From NCBI RefSeq assembly GCF_002760435.1, contig NZ_AUUU01000012.1:1-35818 (forward strand): a stretch of DNA of 35,818 bases, read 5' to 3'. A program made the translations under genes and the position numbers. Of this stretch, positions 1 to 6,790 are shown piece after piece (position 1 is the stretch's first letter; each line of letters starts with the position of its first letter). Under the pieces are notes generated by a model. The model was not told the DNA's origin, made no database searches, and worked only from the letters and a program-made list of their open reading frames with translations. The stretch comes from Clostridium sp. LS (GTDB taxonomy: Bacteria; Bacillota; Clostridia; Clostridiales; Clostridiaceae).

Positions 1-12
1 TTAACCTCCTTT
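1..12 (-). promoter_or_regulatory. Ribosome binding site of a gene starting beyond the left edge
   Basis: Read on the minus strand, the first bases of the window are AAAGGAGGTTAA, a near-perfect Shine-Dalgarno sequence pointing off the left end. A start codon would be expected within a few bases outside the window. This would make the neighbouring unseen gene divergent from the cell-wall hydrolase at 190. Nothing of its product is visible. Confidence 0.6.
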
Positions 13-189
13 GATGATGGAAAATAGTCTGGCAAATGGACTTGTTATTTTTTTGAATGTGCCTAACCTTTATTATTCTAGTTGAAATCGTTAGAAAAAC
101 CTATAAATGATTATAGAAATAAATAGTGTATATAATTACTTTCTTTGGTAATAATATTACTTGTTGCACTATACCTAAGGAGGTTTTTT

Positions 190-798
190 ATGAAAAAGAA
201 ATGTAGTATTTTTGTAACTGCTTTAATACTATATCTTTCCGTTATTAATGTAAATCCAACTTTCGCCACAGTCTCAGGCGAAGCTTGTAGTGAAACTCAA
301 AGTATTTCTATAAATCAAAAAAGTGAGAAAAATTATTCAAATGATAATATAAATAATAATTCACAAAATAACGAAAAACATGATGATGTTTTAGAAGTTA
401 TTAATCACAATACTCAACAATTATATATAACGGGTGAAGATATAGACTTAATGGCAAAACTTGTTTATGCTGAAAGTGCTGGTGAACCATATAACGGAAA
501 AGTAGCTGTTGCTTCTGTAGTATTAAATCGTACAACAGATCCACATTTTCCAAACACAATAAGAGAAGTTATATTTCAAAAGAATGCCTTTTCTTGTGTT
601 AAAAATGGTAAAATAAACGCCAGTCCAAATCAAGATTGTTATAATGCAGTTTACGATGCAATTAAAGGTGTGGATCCAACAAATGATGCCTTATTTTTCT
701 ACAATCCGGCCACCGCAACATGTAACTGGATGAAAGAAACGCAGAAAGTCAATCAAACAACAATAGGACATCATACATTCTTTAAAACTAAAACTTAG
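190..798 (+). CDS. Secreted cell-wall hydrolase, SleB/CwlJ-type (Hydrolase_2 family)
   Basis: A 202-residue secreted protein that probably cleaves peptidoglycan, in spores or vegetative wall. The start chosen is the ATG at 190, seven bases after AAGGAGG; an in-frame upstream ATG at 145 has no such site. Residues 1-26 form a signal peptide with a Lys-rich start, hydrophobic core and cleavage expected after TFA. A low-complexity Asn/Ser-rich linker follows (about 40-78), then the catalytic domain (about 83-200). That domain has the AKLVYAESAGEPYNGKVAVA signature with likely catalytic Glu95 and the NAFSCV and HHTFF motifs typical of SleB/CwlJ domains. It has no N-terminal peptidoglycan-binding domain, so it is shorter than full SleB. 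It stands alone on the plus strand and ends at a terminator shared with iadA. Whether it acts in germination or growth cannot be told from sequence. Confidence 0.85.
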   Translation: MKKKCSIFVTALILYLSVINVNPTFATVSGEACSETQSISINQKSEKNYSNDNINNNSQNNEKHDDVLEVINHNTQQLYITGEDIDLMAKLVYAESAGEPYNGKVAVASVVLNRTTDPHFPNTIREVIFQKNAFSCVKNGKINASPNQDCYNAVYDAIKGVDPTNDALFFYNPATATCNWMKETQKVNQTTIGHHTFFKTKT

Positions 799-821
799 AT
801 CCTATTACTTATGTAAAAAAC

Positions 822-858
822 AGGGGGAAGCTATTTTAAAATTTAGCTTACCCCTTTT
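822..858. terminator. Bidirectional terminator between the cell-wall hydrolase and iadA
   Basis: The stem AGGGGGAAGCTA / TAGCTTACCCCT encloses an A/T loop. It is followed by a T-rich tail on the plus strand (TTTTCTT) and by TGTTTTTT when read on the minus strand. It lies between two convergent genes, directly abutting the iadA stop codon, so it probably ends both transcripts. Confidence 0.85.
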
Positions 859-859
859 C

Positions 860-2035
860 TTAATTTTCAAAAACACCTTTTACAAGTACTTCCCCATTCT
901 CCATCATTTTTTTTCCATTTGCAAAAACTGTATCTATATCAAAGGATTTATCATCTACAATAACTAAATCTGCGTCTTTTCCGCACTCTATAGTTCCTTT
1001 ATTTTTAAACTTCATAATTTCTGCTACATTTGAAGTCACTACTTTAATAGCATCTTCTATTGGTACATTTAGTTCTGTAATAGCAAACTTAACCTCTCTG
1101 TATAGTGTTGATACAGAACAAATTTTGTAACCTGATAATTTCCCGTCTTTATCAAACTTCTCCATGCTTCCATTTCCATCTGAAGTAAAAGTTATATGTT
1201 CTATAGGTAATTTTTCATCTATGTATTTCTTTAATCCCTCAGCTGCTCTAAGTTCACCTTCAGCTAAATTTTCCAAATCACAACTTGTTGTTAAATCTAT
1301 AAATCCACCTTTTTTAACATATTCTAGTCCTGTTTTAAAAAGCTTTCCATTTCTATTAATATGAGTTGGTAACAATTGAGTTTCCGGAATTTCTGTTTTA
1401 TCTATTAATTCGAATAAATAGTTCAACTTTCTTTCACCATCTCCCAAATGCACATTAACTATTCCAGATTTATTTGATAACAATCCGCCTACTCTACTTT
1501 CAGCAACTAGATTAGCAAAACTATCAAAGCTTGGTTGTGAACTTCGATGGTCAGATATAGCAATTTCCCCAACTCCGATTATTTCTTCAATTAACATTAA
1601 ATCATCTTTAATTGATTCTGTTACAGTCCTAACAGGTACTTCATAAGAACCTGTTAAACAATATGCGGACATTCCATCTTGCTTTAATGCTTTAGCCTTA
1701 GCTATTAGTTCTTTCATGCTTCTGCATATACCATCTGTACCTATACATCCAACAACTGTGGTTATTCCAGCTTTCACTAAACTAGATAATGGCATTTCAG
1801 GCGTTCTTGTGTTATATCCGCCTTCTCCTCCAGCACCTATAATATGAACATGACCATCTATAAATCCTGGAAAAAGCAGCTTATTTTCTCCGTTAATAAT
1901 TTCAATGTTAAGTGAGCTATTTTCAATATTAAGCTCATCATATATCCCTTCTATCTTACCACCTACTATTAAAACATCTTTAATTCCTAAATGCTTAGGG
2001 GCATACACATTGCATCCTTTAACTATTGAAATCAT
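860..2035 (-). CDS. iadA: Beta-aspartyl (isoaspartyl) dipeptidase, M38 metallopeptidase
   Basis: A 391-residue amidohydrolase-superfamily enzyme that splits isoaspartyl dipeptides left after turnover of damaged proteins. The dinuclear metal-site motifs are visible in order: GHVH (His62, His64), GGEGG, a Tyr in GSYEVPV, VGEIAISDHRS, VNVHLGDG, LPTHINRN and FTSDGNGS (metal Asp). The C-terminal beta-sandwich contains GKDADLVIVD. Length matches the family (about 390). The ATG start has AGGTGA seven bases upstream. One notable point is that the residue aligned with the carboxylated metal-bridging Lys of E. coli IadA appears to be Glu157. The gene is monocistronic, with a terminator right at its stop. 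Function is confident from motifs; exact substrates are inferred. Confidence 0.93.
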   Translation of the reverse strand: MISIVKGCNVYAPKHLGIKDVLIVGGKIEGIYDELNIENSSLNIEIINGENKLLFPGFIDGHVHIIGAGGEGGYNTRTPEMPLSSLVKAGITTVVGCIGTDGICRSMKELIAKAKALKQDGMSAYCLTGSYEVPVRTVTESIKDDLMLIEEIIGVGEIAISDHRSSQPSFDSFANLVAESRVGGLLSNKSGIVNVHLGDGERKLNYLFELIDKTEIPETQLLPTHINRNGKLFKTGLEYVKKGGFIDLTTSCDLENLAEGELRAAEGLKKYIDEKLPIEHITFTSDGNGSMEKFDKDGKLSGYKICSVSTLYREVKFAITELNVPIEDAIKVVTSNVAEIMKFKNKGTIECGKDADLVIVDDKSFDIDTVFANGKKMMENGEVLVKGVFEN

Positions 2036-2193
2036 ATTCTCACCTATCCTTCATCTTAAATAAATACTGATTATTATTTCCCATATTAAAACGCTAATCA
2101 TGTATGTATATTTATGTTAACCTAATATAACTATTAATATAACAACATTTTATTATTAACTCACTTAAAATTCTGAACTCAAAAATTATATTT

Positions 2194-3474
2194 TTAGCTT
2201 TTTAATATTCCCACAATATTATCATTCACATAAATTGAATTCGGATAATTTTTGATTAATGTATTAGCATAAGTCTTACTCTTCTCCTTATCTATAGAAT
2301 CGTTTAATAATGCTAATTCATATAACGCCTCTTGCGTATATACTCCCTTAGGATATTGTTTGTAATACTCTTCAAATTGTGATATTGCTGCTTTATCCGA
2401 CAACTTAGATGATGCGCTTGCCCTATAGAATAAAATATGTTCCTTCAAGCTACTTCCTTCGCAATATGTATATGCTTTATCTAGTGATTGCTTAGCCTCT
2501 GTATAATTACTTTGATTAAAATTATTTAATCCAGATTCATAAAATTTTGATACCCCTTGATTTTTCATTAGGTCAACAGCTTTCTTATATATTTCAGAGT
2601 CCTCACTATTTATTGATTCTTTCTGTACATTTTTTATTTGTTCATATATTCCATCTAAATCATTATTAGATATTAGAATATCTAATTTCTTCTTATCAAT
2701 ATTAGTATTTTGTACCTCATTCTTATTTTCACTAGGTGAATTTTCTGAATTAACTTGCACTTTTTCTTTATCTTCTGTTTCCTTGTTTTTATCACCTATA
2801 TTTTCTTCTTCTAAACTTTTGCTACCATTTTTCTCTGCTATATTATTAATATTCTTGCCTTTTATTTTGGATATAACTGCATATCCTCCAGTTGAAATTG
2901 CAATGATAACAAATAAAATTGTTATTAAAACTAAATTTTTTTTTGATTTATTCTTTGACTCTAAATATACCCCATTTTCTTTCAATTCCTTTTCAATATT
3001 TTTAGCAATAATTTCGTTTTGATCTATACATAAAGCTTTGTCTACATACTCTTTTGCTCTATAGAAATCGCCTTTTTTTTGATAGCATAAAGCAATCGCA
3101 GTATTTACCTTAATTGAATTAAAACCACTTTCTGCACATCTACTAAAGAAACCTAAAGCTCTATCTACTTTAAGTTGTGTTAACGCTTGTTCACCCAGTT
3201 TATATAATTCCAGCCGCTCTTCATCCGCTACTGAGTCTTTTATATATTTCTCTGCAATGCTATCATTATTTAAGTCTGAATTTAATTTCCAAACTGTGAT
3301 TGCATCATTTAAATTACCTTTTTGATATAATAGAAGGCCTTTAAAATTTAATACAGTTGGATTATCTAATCCTTCTGACAGTATTTCTTCACATATATCT
3401 AATGCCTTATTTATCTTACCCTTTTCATAATAATTCATAGCTTTCTCATAAGCCCTTGTAGCCTTTTTATCCAT
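2194..3474 (-). CDS. Single-pass membrane protein with TPR domains on both sides
   Basis: A 426-residue protein of unknown specific role. I start it at the ATG at 3474, preceded by AAGGGGAAG; an earlier in-frame start at 3513 would place coding sequence over the promoter and palindrome. Residues 1-165 contain TPR-like helix pairs (YEKGKINKALDICEEIL and QKKGDFYRAKEYVDKAL). A basic stretch (KNKSKKN) precedes one membrane helix (about 181-201). A charged Glu/Lys/Asn linker follows, then a second TPR region (about 300-426) resembling YbgF/CpoB-type repeats (FEEYYKQYP, ALYELALLND). The topology suggests a cytoplasmic N-terminal and an extracellular C-terminal scaffold. It has its own promoter and lies downstream of the ptsI terminator, so it is probably a separate unit. 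Confidence 0.8.
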   Translation of the reverse strand: MDKKATRAYEKAMNYYEKGKINKALDICEEILSEGLDNPTVLNFKGLLLYQKGNLNDAITVWKLNSDLNNDSIAEKYIKDSVADEERLELYKLGEQALTQLKVDRALGFFSRCAESGFNSIKVNTAIALCYQKKGDFYRAKEYVDKALCIDQNEIIAKNIEKELKENGVYLESKNKSKKNLVLITILFVIIAISTGGYAVISKIKGKNINNIAEKNGSKSLEEENIGDKNKETEDKEKVQVNSENSPSENKNEVQNTNIDKKKLDILISNNDLDGIYEQIKNVQKESINSEDSEIYKKAVDLMKNQGVSKFYESGLNNFNQSNYTEAKQSLDKAYTYCEGSSLKEHILFYRASASSKLSDKAAISQFEEYYKQYPKGVYTQEALYELALLNDSIDKEKSKTYANTLIKNYPNSIYVNDNIVGILKS

Positions 3475-3494
3475 AAACTTCCCCTTATTACTCT

Positions 3495-3524
3495 TACTAT
3501 AAAATACTCTCATATTTTATAGTA
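3495..3524. repeat. Perfect 11-bp inverted repeat at the TPR-gene transcription start
   Basis: Arms TACTATAAAAT and ATTTTATAGTA are separated by 8 bases. The repeat lies between the candidate -10 box (3526-3531) and the start codon at 3474, so it would cover about +1 to +25. It could be an operator or a 5'-UTR hairpin. Confidence 0.6.
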
Positions 3525-3525
3525 T

Positions 3526-3554
3526 ATTATATTTTTTAATAACATCGCAATTAA
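3526..3554 (-). promoter_or_regulatory. Candidate promoter of the TPR membrane-protein gene
   Basis: On the minus strand, TATAAT (3526-3531) is preceded after a 17-base spacer by TTAATT (3549-3554), a weak -35. It is the best match upstream of the gene, and the palindrome immediately downstream makes it plausible. Confidence 0.4.
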
Positions 3555-3558
3555 ATCA

Positions 3559-3597
3559 AAAATTAAAGCTACCTCAATTAATTTTGAGATAGCCTTA
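3559..3597 (-). terminator. Terminator of ptsI
   Basis: A 13-bp stem (3565-3577 with 3584-3596), then AATTTTTG on the minus strand. Two positions pair as G-U only when transcribed on the minus strand and would be A/C mismatches on the other, so the structure is directional and belongs to ptsI. Confidence 0.75.
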
Positions 3598-3625
3598 ATT
3601 ATATAAACGATATATTATTATAATA

Positions 3626-5245
3626 TTATTCTTGCTCTAACATTATCTTCTTAGCATTTAAGATTGATGTAGCACTCATTGAGAACTCGTCTAATCCATA
3701 TTCTACTAATGTTGGAATAGCTGCTTCATCTCCAGCCATTTCTCCACACATTCCAACCCATTTACCGTGCTTGTGAGCTCCATCAATAGTCATCTTTATT
3801 AATCTTAGTACTGCTGGATGCATTGGATTATAAAGGTATGAAACTTTTTCGCTCATTCTGTCAGCTGCTAATGTATATTGAATTAAATCATTTGTTCCAA
3901 TTGAGAAGAAATCAACATGTTTAGCTAATTCATCAGCATATACTGCTGCTGCTGGAATTTCAACCATGATACCCCATTGAATCTTTTCTGAGTATTCTTT
4001 TCCTTCAGCTTTTAATTCTGCTTTACATTCTTCAACAACTTCTCTTGCTTGTTGGAATTCTTCCAATCCTGAAATCATTGGGAACATAACTGCAAGGTTT
4101 CCATATATAGAAGCTCTAAGTAATGCTCTTAACTGAACTTTAAATATGTCCTTTCTATCTAAACAAAGTCTTATTGCTCTGTATCCTAAGAAAGGATTCA
4201 TTTCTTCTGGTAATGGTAAGTATGGAAGAGTCTTATCTCCACCGATATCTAATGTTCTTATTACAACTTGCTTACCTTCCATTTTTTCAAGAACAAATTT
4301 ATAAGATTCATATTGTTCTTCTTCTGTTGGAGCACTGTCTCTATCCATGTATAAGAATTCTGTTCTGAATAATCCTACACCGTCTCCACCATTTGCTAAA
4401 ACGCCAAGAACATCTTCTGGTTTACCGATGTTTCCGCAAACTTCGATTCTTCTACCTGATTTAGTAGTTGTTTTAACATCTATTAATTTCTTTAATTCTT
4501 CTTGTTCTGCTTGGAATTTTTCTTTTTTAGCCTTATATTCTGCTATAACTTCTTCTGAAGGATTTATTATTACATCCCCAGTTAATCCATCAACAATAAC
4601 TGCATCTCCAGTTTTAACACAGTCAGTTATATCTCCTAATCCAAGTACAGCTGGAATTTCTAAAGTTCTAGCCATTATAGCTGCGTGTGAAGTTCTTCCA
4701 CCGATATTTGTAATAAATCCTACAACCTTACTTCTATCTAATCCTGCTGTATCAGATGGAGTTAAGTCATGAGCTACTACTATTGTATTATCTTCTGTTA
4801 TTGCAAAAGAGTCTCCACCCTTGCCAGCAAAATTTGATATTATTCTCTTAGATACATCTTTAATATCTGCAGCTCTTTCTCTCATATATTCATCATCCAT
4901 AGATTCAAATATAGCAACAAAAGTATTAGTTACACTTTCAACTGCTTTTAATCCATTAATGCTATTATTCTCAATTTCCATCATCATTGCACCAGTAAAT
5001 TCTGGGTCATCTAATAATGTTATGTGTGCCTCGAAAACAGCTGCTTTTTCAGCACCCATTTCTTTTTCTGCTTTAACTTTAATAACCTCTAATTGTGCCT
5101 TAGAATCATCTAGAGCTTTTTGCATCTTTTCTTTTTCAGCACCTATATCAGTTATTTTAGCATCGCTTATAACGATTTCTTCGTGTTCTTGTAAAAATAC
5201 CTTTCCTATTGCATATCCCTTAGAAGCAGCAATACCTTTTTTCAT
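3626..5245 (-). CDS. ptsI: PTS enzyme I (phosphoenolpyruvate-protein phosphotransferase)
   Basis: A 539-residue cytoplasmic enzyme that takes phosphate from PEP onto a histidine and passes it to HPr, feeding all PTS sugar transporters. The N-terminal part holds the HPr-interacting helical domain and the phosphohistidine domain, with active-site His187 in GGRTSHAAIMARTLEIPAVLG. The C-terminal PEP-binding barrel shows RTEFLYMDR, MVEIPAA, IGTNDLIQYTLAADR and the catalytic Cys motif GMCGEMAGD. It is somewhat shorter than the roughly 570-residue Bacillus enzyme, but no motif is missing. GGAGGAG lies ten bases before the ATG. No ptsH is adjacent, so the HPr gene must lie elsewhere. Confidence 0.97.
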   Translation of the reverse strand: MKKGIAASKGYAIGKVFLQEHEEIVISDAKITDIGAEKEKMQKALDDSKAQLEVIKVKAEKEMGAEKAAVFEAHITLLDDPEFTGAMMMEIENNSINGLKAVESVTNTFVAIFESMDDEYMRERAADIKDVSKRIISNFAGKGGDSFAITEDNTIVVAHDLTPSDTAGLDRSKVVGFITNIGGRTSHAAIMARTLEIPAVLGLGDITDCVKTGDAVIVDGLTGDVIINPSEEVIAEYKAKKEKFQAEQEELKKLIDVKTTTKSGRRIEVCGNIGKPEDVLGVLANGGDGVGLFRTEFLYMDRDSAPTEEEQYESYKFVLEKMEGKQVVIRTLDIGGDKTLPYLPLPEEMNPFLGYRAIRLCLDRKDIFKVQLRALLRASIYGNLAVMFPMISGLEEFQQAREVVEECKAELKAEGKEYSEKIQWGIMVEIPAAAVYADELAKHVDFFSIGTNDLIQYTLAADRMSEKVSYLYNPMHPAVLRLIKMTIDGAHKHGKWVGMCGEMAGDEAAIPTLVEYGLDEFSMSATSILNAKKIMLEQE

Positions 5246-5341
5246 AATATGGAACTCCTCCTCGATTGTAAATTTTGTTATAAAATATTACCCTTTACAT
5301 TTTGTATATTACAAATCTTATTTTAAGTATAAACCCTTTCT

Positions 5342-5350
5342 ATTATATCA
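5342..5350 (-). promoter_or_regulatory. Candidate extended -10 promoter of ptsI
   Basis: The minus strand reads TGATATAAT, an extended -10 element (TGnTATAAT), about 95 bases before the ptsI start. No good -35 box lies 17 bases upstream, as is common for extended -10 promoters. Confidence 0.5.
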
Positions 5351-5470
5351 TAATTTACAAAAAAATTAAGTTAATTTAACTGTTTTTTTATGATTTTTTA
5401 CTAAATACGCATGTCGCTAATATGTTTTATCCAACTTTTCCTATTATTTTAGTCTTTTAATAAATTAAAT

Positions 5471-6505
5471 TTACAAATCATCAACTAAAGTTGTAGCTTT
5501 TGCATAAGCTGTAGATCTTGCTTCAAAGAAATCTGTTTTAACTGAATTAGCATTTGATAAAATATCCACCCAGGAAGCTGGATTTTCATTATGTTCACTA
5601 AATAATGGTTCTAAACTAATTTCTCTTAATCTTTTATTACCTAGATATTTTATATAATCTTCTATTAACTTCTTATTTATTCCTTGAATTTTATCTCCTA
5701 TAACGTAATGCCCCCATAAAATTTCCTGCTCCACACCAGTTTTCATCATTTCTCTTAACTCGTTATTTATTTCTTTTGTAAATAATTCAGGGTTTTCATT
5801 TTGTAATTCTTTTATAATATTTCTAAATAGCCAGAGATGAGTATTTTCGTCTCTGTTTATATATCTTATTTCTTGTGCGGAACCTGCCATTTTGCCATTT
5901 CTCTCCAGATTGTAGAAAAACATAAAACCCGAATAAAAATATATACCTTCCAAAATATAATTTGCCATTAGAGTCTTTAATAAATTATGTTCGGTAGGAT
6001 TATTAATAAATTCATTATATAAATCACCTATAAATTTATTTCTATTTAAAAGTACTTCATCATCTTTCCATTGATAAAGTATTTCATTTCGCTTTTCAGG
6101 TGAACAGATGCTATCAAGCATATAGCTGTAACTTTGTGAATGTACTGCTTCCTGGAAGCTTTGAATTGTTAAGCAAAGGTTTATTTCACTAGCTGTTATA
6201 TAATTATTTATATTACTTAAGTTCGCCGTTTGAATTGAGTCTAAAAATATTAAGAATGATAAAATCTTATCATATGCATTTCTTTCCTCATCCAATAAAT
6301 TTTGATAATCCTTTAAGTCTTGAGAAAGGTTAATTTCTTCTGGTATCCAAAAATTATTCATTCCCTGTCTATACCAATCCGATACCCAAGTATATTTCAT
6401 ATTATTAAAATCATTTAAATTAGTGGTATTACCATTTATAAGCCTCTTTTTGCCGATCTCTCTATCTCCAAATTCATTAAAAAGAGGTTTTTTATTTATG
6501 CTCAT
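5471..6505 (-). CDS. nrdB: Class I ribonucleotide reductase, small (radical) subunit
   Basis: A 344-residue diiron/tyrosyl-radical subunit that generates the radical used by NrdA to reduce ribonucleotides. I start at the ATG at 6505, seven bases after AGGAG; the longer GTG-initiated frame has no better site. All family residues are visible: Asp89 in FLIFLDS, Glu119 and His122 in FQEAVHSQSY, the radical Tyr126, Glu in LEGIYFYSG, and Glu/His in RDENTHLW. The C-terminus (KATTLVDDL) resembles the NrdA-docking tail. It lies downstream of nrdA after an unusually long, repeat-filled spacer. No nrdI or nrdH is adjacent, favouring class Ia over Ib. Confidence 0.95.
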   Translation of the reverse strand: MSINKKPLFNEFGDREIGKKRLINGNTTNLNDFNNMKYTWVSDWYRQGMNNFWIPEEINLSQDLKDYQNLLDEERNAYDKILSFLIFLDSIQTANLSNINNYITASEINLCLTIQSFQEAVHSQSYSYMLDSICSPEKRNEILYQWKDDEVLLNRNKFIGDLYNEFINNPTEHNLLKTLMANYILEGIYFYSGFMFFYNLERNGKMAGSAQEIRYINRDENTHLWLFRNIIKELQNENPELFTKEINNELREMMKTGVEQEILWGHYVIGDKIQGINKKLIEDYIKYLGNKRLREISLEPLFSEHNENPASWVDILSNANSVKTDFFEARSTAYAKATTLVDDL

Positions 6506-6563
6506 ATTACTTCTCCTATTCTTCACAATACTTAAAAATCTTCTTTTAATAAGGAAGGATTCT

Positions 6564-6581
6564 CGACTCCCCCCCCAGTCG
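6564..6581. repeat. C8 (G8 on the transcribed strand) tract framed by an inverted repeat
   Basis: CGACT and AGTCG flank a run of eight C on the plus strand, in the leader about 60-80 bases before nrdB. Homopolymeric G/C runs are rare in such A/T-rich DNA and are prone to slippage. Confidence 0.7.
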
Positions 6582-6589
6582 CTGAGTAA

Positions 6590-6790
6590 ATTCGAGTTAC
6601 CAAATCATTTTCTAAGGAAGTTAACTCGTATACACGAGTTAACTAAATTCGAGAACCCAAATGTAAAATTTGGACTCTCACTTTCACTTTGTATAAGTTC
6701 GAGTATCCAAATGTAAAATTTGGACTCTCACTTATCTGCTTTCGCCTTGCATAAGTTCTGCTGACCAAATACAAGATTTGGAGCATCACT
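6590..6790 (-). repeat. Tandem hairpin repeats in the nrdA-nrdB spacer
   Basis: Four imperfect copies begin with TTCGAG-like sequence at 6591, 6648, 6698 and 6756 (spacing 57, 50 and 58). Each contains CCAAAT; the last three fold around the core CCAAAT / ATTTGG into stem-loops, at about 6651-6679, 6701-6729 and 6752-6790. In copy two all twelve pairs form in minus-strand RNA, two of them as G-U wobbles, suggesting an RNA role on the nrd transcript. The last copy reaches the nrdA stop codon. The spacer holds no ORF with a ribosome binding site. Confidence 0.75.
6620..6643. repeat. Perfect 10-bp palindrome inside the nrdA-nrdB repeat region
   Basis: GTTAACTCGT and ACGAGTTAAC are separated by four bases. 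One arm could alternatively pair with TAACTCG near 6592-6598, giving two mutually exclusive hairpins in the nrdAB transcript. Confidence 0.65.

Noticed and set aside
145..189. Longer N-terminus for the cell-wall hydrolase
   Set aside because: The extension would run through the ribosome binding site, and the ATG at 190 gives a standard signal peptide.
4347..5369. Two long plus-strand frames opposite ptsI
   Set aside because: Both are antisense shadows of a fully conserved enzyme I gene, without ribosome binding sites or recognisable domains.
5348..5470. Terminator after nrdB
   Set aside because: AGTTAAATTAACT followed by T-runs occurs near 5360-5390, but the stem has only about five A/T-rich pairs, so I do not call it.
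6591..6790. Possible CRISPR array in the nrdA-nrdB spacer
   Set aside because: The units are self-complementary, imperfect and contiguous, with no unique spacers of constant length between identical repeats, and there are no cas genes.
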